Assembly: GCA_015655355.1 (NCBI GenBank)
Contig: JAATFG010000051.1
Location: 1-55,079 of the forward strand
DNA: 55,079 nucleotides
Source of the DNA: Lysobacterales bacterium
GTDB lineage: Bacteria; Pseudomonadota; Gammaproteobacteria; Xanthomonadales; Xanthomonadaceae
Direction: 5' to 3'
The notes beneath the pieces are model-generated. The model saw only the letters and a program-made list of their open reading frames with translations. It had not been told where the DNA came from and ran no database searches. Below, one piece after another: positions 41,801 through 49,526 of this stretch; the stretch's first letter is position 1; the number at the start of each line of letters is the position of its first letter. A program made the position numbers and the translations under genes.

Positions 41801-42700
41801 TCACTTCACGGGCTGGTGGTAGGTTTCCGACAACACTTGCTTGTATTCGGCGATGGAAGGCAATCCCACTGAAGCGCGACGTGCGTCCAGATTGGCTTCG
41901 TCCTCCGTGGGTTGCATCGACATCGTTCCGTCGTCGCCGGTCTGGAATTGGGTGCCATAGCGTTGCGGTTTGCCTTCCGCGCGCAGCACGCGATCGGTCA
42001 GCAAGGCGAATAGACTGGGCTCGGCTTCATGCTTTGCGACGGCCGCTTCCATCAACGGCAGCACTCGTTTCTGGAATGCCGGATCTGCATCGGCATGTTG
42101 CACCAACAGCCATGCCACTTGCGCGCCGTCTTTGCCGACTTCGGAAATGCCCGGCCACCCTTGCTTTGCGACAAGTTGTTTCATCCATTCGGTGTTGTCG
42201 TGGTCGATCGGCGCGATCTTTTGCCAGGCTTCCGGCGAGTTGCCGCTGTTGATGGCGGCGTTCCGTGCTTCTTGATCCTTGGTTCCGCGCGCCAGCAGTT
42301 CATCGCGCAATGGACGATTCTTCACGTTTGCAAGGCGCCTGTTTTCCTCGGCCTTGGCGGATGCGATGAGTTGCGGCCAGCGCTTGTCCGAATGCAGCGA
42401 GACAAGATCGGTATCTTCATTCAAGTCTTTTACCGACGTGGATTCGTCAGTGACGGCTTTGTTCAAGCGCAGGAAGGCATTGGATTTGTCGCCGCTCAAC
42501 GCATAGCAACATGCGGCGTTGTAGTCGGGGCTGTCCGACGGCACTTTGGTGTCGGCCAATTCGCTGAACTGTTGGGCGCAGGTCGGATAATCCTTGGCGT
42601 CGTAGGCGGCTTGTGCGCTTGCGCCGGTCACGGGGGATTGGGCATGGGCCGTACTTGCCGCAAGCAGGAACAGGACAGCGGCATTGCGCAGATGGGTCAT
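41801..42700 (-). CDS. Periplasmic protein with helical repeats (DUF6624-like C-terminus)
   Basis: A 299-residue secreted protein. A signal peptide (MTHLRNAAVLFLLAASTAHA) is followed by a TPR-like section (AAYDAKDYPTCAQQFSEL, NAACCYALSGDKSNAFLRL) and a C-terminal part with DHDNTEWMKQLVAKQGWPG, WLLVQHADADPAFQKRVLPL and RYGTQFQ, which resembles DUF6624 proteins. Function unknown. ATG 42700 is preferred because GGAG lies 8 bases upstream; a GTG at 42706 overlapping the phhB stop is also possible. Base use is slightly lower in GC than its neighbours. Confidence 0.65.
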   Translation of the reverse strand: MTHLRNAAVLFLLAASTAHAQSPVTGASAQAAYDAKDYPTCAQQFSELADTKVPSDSPDYNAACCYALSGDKSNAFLRLNKAVTDESTSVKDLNEDTDLVSLHSDKRWPQLIASAKAEENRRLANVKNRPLRDELLARGTKDQEARNAAINSGNSPEAWQKIAPIDHDNTEWMKQLVAKQGWPGISEVGKDGAQVAWLLVQHADADPAFQKRVLPLMEAAVAKHEAEPSLFALLTDRVLRAEGKPQRYGTQFQTGDDGTMSMQPTEDEANLDARRASVGLPSIAEYKQVLSETYHQPVK

Positions 42701-42702
42701 CG

Positions 42703-43044
42703 TCACTCCGTCAGTTGGTCGGCTTTCGCCGCGCAGATGAAATCGTTTTCGCTGAGGCCGCCGGCGTCGTGGGTCGAGTAGCGCACCACGACGCGGTCGT
42801 AGTGCACGCCGAGGTCGGGATGGTGGTCTTCGCGGTGGGCGATGTAGGCCAGTGCGTTCACGAAGGCCAGCGTGCGGTGGTAGTCGGCGAAGTGGAAGGT
42901 CTTGCTGATGGCGTGGTCGTTCTCGACCAGTTGCCAGCCGTTAACTTGCCGCAGCAATTCGGCGATGCGCGCGGGCGTCAGCCGGTGCTCCTTGCCCTTC
43001 AGCGGCAGGCAACGGGCCTGGTGCAACGGAATCAGGTCGGACAT
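42703..43044 (-). CDS. phhB: Pterin-4a-carbinolamine dehydratase
   Basis: A 113-residue PCD/DCoH-fold enzyme that dehydrates 4a-hydroxytetrahydropterin, regenerating the cofactor of phenylalanine hydroxylase. Conserved elements: [40 protein letters not shown] and the active-site [20 protein letters not shown], with the His-His-Pro and the following His. The hydroxylase gene phhA is not in the window. It is divergent from nfuA and leads a three-gene minus-strand run. Confidence 0.92.
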   Translation of the reverse strand: MSDLIPLHQARCLPLKGKEHRLTPARIAELLRQVNGWQLVENDHAISKTFHFADYHRTLAFVNALAYIAHREDHHPDLGVHYDRVVVRYSTHDAGGLSENDFICAAKADQLTE

Positions 43045-43096
43045 TGCGTTCCCCCCATCAACGGATTGCCGGCGCAATGCCGGCGGCGGAAAGGCA

Positions 43097-43102
43097 TAGA
43101 AT
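43097..43102 (+). promoter_or_regulatory. -10 element of a probable leaderless nfuA promoter
   Basis: TAGAAT ends 7 bases before the nfuA ATG, placing transcription start at or next to the initiation codon. The only purine-rich stretch upstream (GGAAAGG) is 16 bases away, too far for a ribosome-binding site. Confidence 0.4.
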
Positions 43103-43109
43103 ACGCGGC

Positions 43110-43703
43110 ATGATCAACATATCCGACACCGCGCAGCAGCATTTCCGCAAGCTCATCGAGCGCGAGGCGATTGCCGGCCTCGGCGTGCGCCTGAGCGCGC
43201 TCAATCCCGGCAAGACGAACGCCGATGCGCGCCTCGAATTCGTCGAGCCGCGCGACCTCGACGGCAATGAGTGGGCGGTGGATTGCGACGGCTTCACGCT
43301 GTACGTCGATGGCGACAGCGTGCCGTGGCTGGATGGCGCGGACATCGATTTCGCACAGCAGGGCGCCAATTCGCAGTTGCAGATCCGCGCGCCGAAGATC
43401 AAGGGCCAGGCGCCGGCCGAATCGGCTTCGCTGGTCGAGCGCGTGCGCTGGGTGGTGGAGAACGAGATCAATCCGCAGCTGGCGCAGCACAAGGGCATGG
43501 TGTCGGTGCAGGAAGTGACCGCGGCAGGCGAGGTGTTCCTGCGCTTCGGCGGCGGTTGCCACGGCTGCGGGCTGGTCGACGTGACCTTGAAGCAAGGCAT
43601 CGAGAAGACGCTCATCGCGCGCGTGCCCGGCATCAGCACCGTGCGCGACGCCACCGACCACAGCAATGGCGATGCGCCGTACATGCCGCGCGACGCGGCG
43701 TAG
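43110..43703 (+). CDS. nfuA: Fe-S biogenesis protein NfuA
   Basis: A 197-residue two-domain Fe-S carrier. The N-terminal A-type-like domain (about 1-100; [20 protein letters not shown]) lacks the three cluster cysteines, as in E. coli NfuA. The C-terminal Nfu domain (about 108-190) has the cluster motif [20 protein letters not shown] with Cys150 and Cys153. It matures 4Fe-4S enzymes, particularly under stress. The gene ends at a bidirectional terminator and may be translated from a leaderless mRNA. Confidence 0.95.
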   Translation: MINISDTAQQHFRKLIEREAIAGLGVRLSALNPGKTNADARLEFVEPRDLDGNEWAVDCDGFTLYVDGDSVPWLDGADIDFAQQGANSQLQIRAPKIKGQAPAESASLVERVRWVVENEINPQLAQHKGMVSVQEVTAAGEVFLRFGGGCHGCGLVDVTLKQGIEKTLIARVPGISTVRDATDHSNGDAPYMPRDAA

Positions 43704-43720
43704 AGCCATTGCGGTTGCCG

Positions 43721-43756
43721 GAACGAAGAAGCCCGCTTTCGCGGGCTTCTTCGTTC
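43721..43756. terminator. Bidirectional terminator between nfuA and the cytochrome genes
   Basis: GAACGAAGAAGCCCGC-TTTC-GCGGGCTTCTTCGTTC: a perfect 16-bp stem with a TTTC loop in the gap between two convergent transcripts. The stem's own A/T-rich base supplies the T-rich tail for both directions. Confidence 0.85.
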
Positions 43757-43769
43757 TTGTCGATCACCA

Positions 43770-44231
43770 TCACTTCAGGCCATGCAGGTCGCGCAGTTGC
43801 GTCGTTTGCGCGCCGAAGTAGGCGCCGAGGTCGGCAATGTCCTGGTCGCTCAGTTGCGCGGCCTGCGCGCTCATCAGCGGGTGCTGGCGCTCGCCGCTGC
43901 GGTACTGGAGCAGGGCGTGGCCGATGTAGTCCGCGTACTGGCCGCCGAGCTTCGGGTAGGTCGGGTCGATCGGCGCATTGCCGGCTTCGCCGTGGCAGGA
44001 CACGCAGCTCTGTCCGGTGGCCTTGCCGGCGGCATGCGCCAGCTTTTCGCCGGCCGCCGCGTTGCCTTCGGGCAGGCCGGTTTCGGAGGATTGCGGGGCG
44101 ACGGCTTCGTGGCTTTCGCCTTCCTCGGCCGTCGCTTGCACACCCTCGGGTTTGGAGCAGGCCGCCAGCGCCAGCACGGCGGACAGGGCGAGCAGAACGG
44201 CGAGCTGGTTGGAAACAGGCGAGTTCGTCAT
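43770..44231 (-). CDS. Class I c-type cytochrome, lipoprotein
   Basis: A 153-residue exported cytochrome c. A lipoprotein signal ends LALAAC (Cys25). An acidic, low-complexity linker (AEEGESHEAVAPQ) precedes the haem site CVSCH (about residues 76-80); the sixth ligand is probably the Met in HPLMSAQAAQL. A soluble-type fold follows, ending DIADLGAYFGAQTTQLRD. It should be anchored to a periplasm-facing membrane and carry electrons, perhaps to a terminal oxidase. It follows the second cytochrome gene after 22 bases. Confidence 0.9.
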   Translation of the reverse strand: MTNSPVSNQLAVLLALSAVLALAACSKPEGVQATAEEGESHEAVAPQSSETGLPEGNAAAGEKLAHAAGKATGQSCVSCHGEAGNAPIDPTYPKLGGQYADYIGHALLQYRSGERQHPLMSAQAAQLSDQDIADLGAYFGAQTTQLRDLHGLK

Positions 44232-44253
44232 CGGGCAGCTCTCAATTTACGTG

Positions 44254-44619
44254 TCACTTCAGCGTGGAGAGGTAGGCGGCCAGGTCGGCGATGTCCTGGT
44301 CGGAGAAGCTCGATGCCTGCGCCTGCATGGTCGGATGGGTGCGCTTGCCCTGCCTGTATTCGGTCAGCGCCTGGGTCAGGTAGGCCGCGCTCTGGCCGCC
44401 GATCTTCGGCACGTGGTAGTTGGGGTAGGCGTTCTTGTAGCCGGTGACGCCGTGGCAGCCCTGGCAGGTGTAGGACAGGGTGTGGCCCTGTTCCGGATTC
44501 GGGGTGAGGGCATTGCCGGCAGCCGGCGCGGTGGCAGGCAGCGTGGCGGATTGGGCGATGGCGGCCATCGGTGCGATGGCGATGGCGAGACAGACGGCGA
44601 GCGTGAGCGTGCGCTTCAT
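44254..44619 (-). CDS. Class I c-type cytochrome, periplasmic
   Basis: A 121-residue cytochrome c with a cleavable signal peptide (MKRTLTLAVCLAIAIAPMAA-IAQ). The haem site is CQGCH (about residues 52-56); the probable axial Met is in RTHPTMQAQA. Its closing segment SDQDIADLAAYLSTLK is nearly the same as in the downstream lipoprotein cytochrome, so the two are likely duplicates, one soluble and one anchored. It resembles cytochrome c553/c4-type monohaem domains. It is divergent from the RND locus. Confidence 0.9.
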   Translation of the reverse strand: MKRTLTLAVCLAIAIAPMAAIAQSATLPATAPAAGNALTPNPEQGHTLSYTCQGCHGVTGYKNAYPNYHVPKIGGQSAAYLTQALTEYRQGKRTHPTMQAQASSFSDQDIADLAAYLSTLK

Positions 44620-44800
44620 GTCGGATCCGGCAGGTGGAAAGGGTGCCACGTCCCCCGCGGCGTTTTCGCGGCGAGTATAGCCCGCGCGTTCCGACCAATG
44701 GCAGGCGCGCGGCCTGCAACTTTGGTCAGTGCTCCAGGGTCCAAGGCAGAATATTTCAACTGTGACCATGACCTTCGGCATGCGTCGTCAGCCGCTCTGG

Positions 44801-44809
44801 TGATATACA
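44801..44809 (+). promoter_or_regulatory. Extended -10 promoter for the three-gene RND locus
   Basis: TG-A-TATACA, an extended -10 element, starts 59 bases before the adaptor ATG. No standard -35 is visible, which is tolerated by extended -10 promoters. The leader just ahead of the ATG is pyrimidine-rich and has no Shine-Dalgarno. Confidence 0.35.
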
Positions 44810-44859
44810 TTGATAAAACACCAAAACAACCCCCTCCTTCTTTCGACATAACCACTCCC

Positions 44860-45999
44860 ATGCTGCCTTCCCGACCGCTTTCGCGCGCCGTGGTGCGTGC
44901 CTCGCTGATGACGTTCGCCGCCACGCTGGCATTGTGCGCCTGCAAGAAACCCGATGCCGCGGCGGTCGCCGCCGCCATGGCCGCGAACAAGGGCGCCGAT
45001 GCGGTGCCGGTGGAGGTGGCCAAGGTCGAGCGCCGCTCGATCGCGGCCAGCTACAGCAATACCGCGGCGCTGTCCGCGCGCGGCAACGCGGTGGTGACCT
45101 CGCGCGCCTCCGGCGTGGTCACCCAGGTGTTCGTCGACGTCGGCACCCAGGTCAGGGAAGGCCAGACCCTGATCCAGCTCGACACCGACATGGCCCGGCT
45201 CAACGTCGCCCAGGCGCAGGCGTCGGCGGAAAACCTGCAGGCGCAGTACGCGCGCGCGCAGCAGCTGGTCAAGCAGCAGATGATGAGCGTCAACGACGTC
45301 GACCAGCTCAAGTACAACCTCGAAATGGCCCGCGCGCAACTGGGCACGGCCAAGCTCGCGCTGCAGTACGCGACGATCGTCGCGCCGATTTCCGGCGTGG
45401 TCTCCGACCGCCCGGATTCGGTCAAGCCGGGCAATTTGGTGCAGATCGGCCAGAGCGTCGTCACCATCGTCGATGCCGGGCACCTGGAGGCCACGCTCAA
45501 CGTGTCCGAACGCGACATCACCATCCTCAAGGTCGGCCAGGCGGTCGACCTGCAGGTCGATGCGCTGCCGGGCAAGCGCTTCAACGGCAAGGTCGTGCGC
45601 GTGTCGCCGGTGGTCGATTCCGGCAGCGGCACGTTCAAGGTGGTGTGCGGCTTCGACAGCCAGGGCGTGCTGCAGTCGGGCATGTACGGCCACCTGACGA
45701 TCAATTACGACAGCCGTGCGGACGCGCTGGTGATCCCGCGCAACGCGCTGCTCGAAGACGGCGGCGACCCCGCGGTCTACGCCATCCGCAACGGCAAGGC
45801 GCAGCGCGCCACGCTCAAGCTCGGCTACAGCGAGGCTGGCTACGTCGAAGTGCGCGACGGCCTCAAGCTCGGCGAGCAGGTCGTCACCGCCGGCAAGGCC
45901 GCGCTGCGCGAAGGCAGCGCGGTGCAGGTGCTGACCGACGCGGCCACCGCCACCGCGACGGCGACGCCGGCACCGACCGCGGCACAGGCGGCGCACTGA
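44860..45999 (+). CDS. RND efflux adaptor lipoprotein (membrane-fusion protein)
   Basis: A 379-residue adaptor. The signal ends LALCAC, giving a lipidated Cys near residue 28. Elements in order: VEVAKVERRSIAASYSNTAA, barrel-sandwich half ARGNAVVTSRASGVVTQVFV, a coiled hairpin (about 120-170, NVAQAQASAENLQAQYARAQ), second half QYATIVAPISGVVSDRPDSV, beta barrel and a C-terminal membrane-proximal domain, then an Ala/Thr-rich tail. The ATG at 44860 lacks a ribosome-binding site but gives a proper signal; no better start exists. It overlaps the first pump gene by one base. Confidence 0.92.
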   Translation: MLPSRPLSRAVVRASLMTFAATLALCACKKPDAAAVAAAMAANKGADAVPVEVAKVERRSIAASYSNTAALSARGNAVVTSRASGVVTQVFVDVGTQVREGQTLIQLDTDMARLNVAQAQASAENLQAQYARAQQLVKQQMMSVNDVDQLKYNLEMARAQLGTAKLALQYATIVAPISGVVSDRPDSVKPGNLVQIGQSVVTIVDAGHLEATLNVSERDITILKVGQAVDLQVDALPGKRFNGKVVRVSPVVDSGSGTFKVVCGFDSQGVLQSGMYGHLTINYDSRADALVIPRNALLEDGGDPAVYAIRNGKAQRATLKLGYSEAGYVEVRDGLKLGEQVVTAGKAALREGSAVQVLTDAATATATATPAPTAAQAAH

Positions 46000-48900
46000 T
46001 GAGCCCGCACGACGAACCCGCATCCTCCGGTGGCGCGGCTTCCGGTCAGGGTTCCAATCTGATCGAATTCGCCACCCGCCGCCGCGTCACCGTGGCGATG
46101 ATGACGATCACCCTCGTGTTGTTCGGACTGATCGCGCTGTCCTCGCTGAAGGTCGAGCTGCTGCCGGACCTGAGCTATCCCACGCTTACCGTGCGCACCG
46201 ACCTGGACGGTGCCGCGCCGAGCGAGATCGAAACCCAGATCTCGCAGCCGGCCGAGGAGGCGCTGGGCGTGGTCAAAGGCCTGCGCAAGATGGAATCGAT
46301 CTCGCGCACCGGCGAAAGCGACGTGGTGATGCAGTTCGCCTGGGGCACCAACATGGACCAGGCCAGCATCGACGTGCGCGAGAAGATGGAAACGCTCACG
46401 CTGCCGCTGGACGCGAAGGCGCCGGTGCTGCTGCGCTTCAATCCGTCCACGCAGCCGATCATGCGCCTGGCGCTGTCGAGCAAGCAGGACGGCGGCAGCG
46501 ACAGCGACCAGATCCGGCGCCTGATGGAGTTGCGCCGCTATGCCGACGAGGATCTGAAGCGCAAGCTCGAACCGGTGTCCGGCGTGGCCGCGGTGAAAGT
46601 CGGCGGCGGTCTCGAAGACGAAGTCGAAGTGGAAATCGACCAGCGCAAGCTGGCCCAGTTCGGCCTGTCGCTGGACAGCGTGATCCAGCGCCTGCAGCAG
46701 GAAAACGTCAATCTTTCCGGCGGCCGCGTCGAGGAAGGCGCGCAGCGCTACCTGGTGCGCACGGTCAACCAGTTCGCCAACGTCGAGCAGATGCAGAACA
46801 TGCTGCTGACCGTGCAGGGCAGCGCGGCCAGTGGCGGCCTCAACAACGAATTGATGTACGGCATCCTCAGCAGCGGCAACTCGAACCTGCTGGCCGCGCT
46901 GCAACAGCAGCAATCCAGCAGCACCACGGCCGCCGGCGCGGCGACCGGCCTGCCGGTACGCTTGAAGGACGTCGCCAACGTCTACCAGGGCTACAAGGAA
47001 CGCGAGGCGGTGATCCGCGACAGCGGCCGCGAAGCGGTCGAACTGGCGATCTACAAGGAAGGCGACGCCAACACGGTGTCCACCGCCAATGCCTTGCAGC
47101 AGAAGCTTGCCGACGTGCGCGCGAAGATGCCCAAGGACGTCAACCTGACCGTGGTCGAAGACCAGTCGATCTTCATCCGCGACGCGATCACCGACGTCAA
47201 GTTCGACGCGGTGATCGGCGGCCTGCTGTCGATCCTGATCATCTTCCTGTTCCTCAAGGATGGCTGGAGCACCTTCGTCATTTCGCTGTCGCTGCCGGTG
47301 TCGATCATCACCACGTTCTTCTTCATGGGACGATTGGGCTTGTCGCTCAACGTGATGTCGCTCGGCGGCCTGGCGCTGGCGACGGGCCTGGTCGTCGACG
47401 ACTCGATCGTCGTGCTCGAATCGATCGCCAAGCAGCGCGAGCACGGCTACGGCATCCTCGAAGCGGCGATCCGCGGTACCCGCGAAGTGAGCCTCGCCGT
47501 GGTCGCTTCGACCTTGACCACGATCGCGGTGTTCCTGCCGCTGGTGTTCGTCGAGGGCATCGCCGGGCAGTTGTTCCGCGACCAGGCGCTGACCGTCGCC
47601 ATCGCCATCGCGGTGTCGCTGGCCGTGTCGATGACCCTGATCCCGATGCTGAGCTCGCTGAAGGGCCGGCCGCCGCTGGAATTCCCCGAGGAAGCGCCAC
47701 ACGAGCACTGGAATCCGCAGCAGAAATGGAAGAAACCGGCCGCATTCGCGCGCCGCGGTTTCGTCGCGCTGTTCAAGTACGGCTTCTACGCCGCGGTGTG
47801 GGGCGTGGTGCGCGTGTTCCGCGGCCTCGCTGCGGTGATCGGCCCGGTGATGCGCAAGGCCAGCGACCTGGCGATGGCGCCTTACGGCCGTGCGGAAAGA
47901 CTCTACCTGCGCATCCTGCCGGCAGCGTTGAAGCGTCCGTTGCCGGTGCTCGGCGCGGCGACGCTGGCGTTCGTGCTGACGATGGTCGCGCTGCCGTTCC
48001 TCGGCACCGATCTGATTCCGCAGTTGGCGCAGGACCGCTTCGACATGACCGCGACCCTGCCGCCGGGCACGCCGCTGGCGCGCACCGACGCGCTGATCCG
48101 CCAGGTGCAGGCGCAGCACGCCAAGGACAAGGGCGTGCGCCTGCTGTATGCGGTGTCCGGCACCGGCACGCGTCTTGACGCCAGCCCGACCGACAGCGGC
48201 GAGAACATCGGCAAGCTCACCGTAGTGATGGACGACAACAAGCAGGAAACCGCGCTGATGGAAAAGCTGCGCGCGACGATGAAGAACTATCCGGGCGTGC
48301 AAGTGGATTTCTCGCGGCCGGAACTGTTCTCGCTGTCGGCGCCGCTGGAAGTGGAGATCAGCGGCGACGACCTCGATTCGTTGAAGGCGGCCGGCATCCG
48401 GCTGGCGACGATGCTGCGCGCCAATCCGCACTACGCCGACGTCAAGTCGACGGTGGAGCAGGGTTTCCCCGAAATCGACGTCGTCTTCGACCAGGACCAT
48501 GCAGCCGCGCTGGGCCTGACCACGCGCCAGATCGCCGACGCGGTGGTCAACCGGGTGCAGGGCAACGTGGCGACGAAATACAACTTCCGCGACGAGAAGA
48601 TCGACGTGCTGGTGCGCGTGCAGCCGTCCGAACGCGCCTCGGTCGACGACATCCGCCGCCTGATCGTCAACCCGACCAGCGGCACGCCGATGGAACTGCA
48701 ATCGGTGGCGAAAGTGGTCGAGACCACGGGGCCTTCCGAAATCCACCGCGCCGACCAGCATCGCGTCGCCATCGTTTCGGCCAACCTGCGCGACATCAAC
48801 CTCGGTGCGGCGATCAATGAGGTGCAGAACATGGTCGCCGAACATCCGCTCGGCGCCGACATCGGCATCAGCATCGGCGGGCAGGGCCAGGAACTGGACG

Positions 48901-49517
48901 ATTCGATCAGGTCGCTGCTGTTCGCGTTCGGCCTGGCGGTGTTCCTCGTCTACCTGGTGATGGCGTCGCAGTTCGAGTCGCTGCTGCATCCGTTCGTGAT
49001 TCTGTTCACCATCCCATTGGCGCTGGTCGGCGCGGTCGCCGCGCTGCTGCTGACCGGTTCGCCGGTGTCGGTGGTGGTGTTCATCGGCCTGATTCTTCTC
49101 GTCGGCCTGGTGGTGAAGAACGCGATCATCCTGATCGACAAGGTCAACCAGTTGCGCGAGGACGGCGTCGCCAAGCGCACGGCGCTGGTCGAGGGCGCGC
49201 GTTCGCGCCTGCGCCCGATCATGATGACCACCTTGTGCGCCGTGTTCGGCTTCCTGCCGCTGGCATTGGCATTCGGACAAGGCTCGGAAGTGCGCAGCCC
49301 GATGGCGGTCACCGTGATCGGCGGCCTGCTGGTGTCGACGATGCTCACGCTGGTGATCATCCCTATCGTCTACGACCTGCTCGACCGCAAGCCGGACGCG
49401 TTCTACGCCGAACGCGGCCGCCGCGCGCGCGAAGTGGCGGAGCAGGCCGCCGAAATGATTTCGCACGAGCACGATGCGCTGGACAAGAACGGCCTCGACG
49501 GCAATGCGAAGGACTGA
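45999..49517 (+). CDS. RND efflux pump, long form with insertions
   Basis: A 1172-residue inner-membrane transporter, about 130 longer than typical RND pumps. The proton-relay pair is Asp467-Asp468 (TGLVVDDSIVVLESI) and the partner Lys is in VGLVVKNAIILIDKV, so it looks fully functional. It resembles the AcrB/SwrC-like HAE branch. Extra length comes from a Gln/Ser-rich insertion in the docking region (about 275-318, SSGNSNLLAALQQQQSSSTT) and an elongated cytoplasmic loop between TM6 and TM7 (around 560-640). It is cotranslated with the adaptor (TGATG) and followed after 9 bases by a second pump. Confidence 0.92.
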   Translation: MSPHDEPASSGGAASGQGSNLIEFATRRRVTVAMMTITLVLFGLIALSSLKVELLPDLSYPTLTVRTDLDGAAPSEIETQISQPAEEALGVVKGLRKMESISRTGESDVVMQFAWGTNMDQASIDVREKMETLTLPLDAKAPVLLRFNPSTQPIMRLALSSKQDGGSDSDQIRRLMELRRYADEDLKRKLEPVSGVAAVKVGGGLEDEVEVEIDQRKLAQFGLSLDSVIQRLQQENVNLSGGRVEEGAQRYLVRTVNQFANVEQMQNMLLTVQGSAASGGLNNELMYGILSSGNSNLLAALQQQQSSSTTAAGAATGLPVRLKDVANVYQGYKEREAVIRDSGREAVELAIYKEGDANTVSTANALQQKLADVRAKMPKDVNLTVVEDQSIFIRDAITDVKFDAVIGGLLSILIIFLFLKDGWSTFVISLSLPVSIITTFFFMGRLGLSLNVMSLGGLALATGLVVDDSIVVLESIAKQREHGYGILEAAIRGTREVSLAVVASTLTTIAVFLPLVFVEGIAGQLFRDQALTVAIAIAVSLAVSMTLIPMLSSLKGRPPLEFPEEAPHEHWNPQQKWKKPAAFARRGFVALFKYGFYAAVWGVVRVFRGLAAVIGPVMRKASDLAMAPYGRAERLYLRILPAALKRPLPVLGAATLAFVLTMVALPFLGTDLIPQLAQDRFDMTATLPPGTPLARTDALIRQVQAQHAKDKGVRLLYAVSGTGTRLDASPTDSGENIGKLTVVMDDNKQETALMEKLRATMKNYPGVQVDFSRPELFSLSAPLEVEISGDDLDSLKAAGIRLATMLRANPHYADVKSTVEQGFPEIDVVFDQDHAAALGLTTRQIADAVVNRVQGNVATKYNFRDEKIDVLVRVQPSERASVDDIRRLIVNPTSGTPMELQSVAKVVETTGPSEIHRADQHRVAIVSANLRDINLGAAINEVQNMVAEHPLGADIGISIGGQGQELDDSIRSLLFAFGLAVFLVYLVMASQFESLLHPFVILFTIPLALVGAVAALLLTGSPVSVVVFIGLILLVGLVVKNAIILIDKVNQLREDGVAKRTALVEGARSRLRPIMMTTLCAVFGFLPLALAFGQGSEVRSPMAVTVIGGLLVSTMLTLVIIPIVYDLLDRKPDAFYAERGRRAREVAEQAAEMISHEHDALDKNGLDGNAKD

Positions 49518-49526
49518 AGGCACCCG

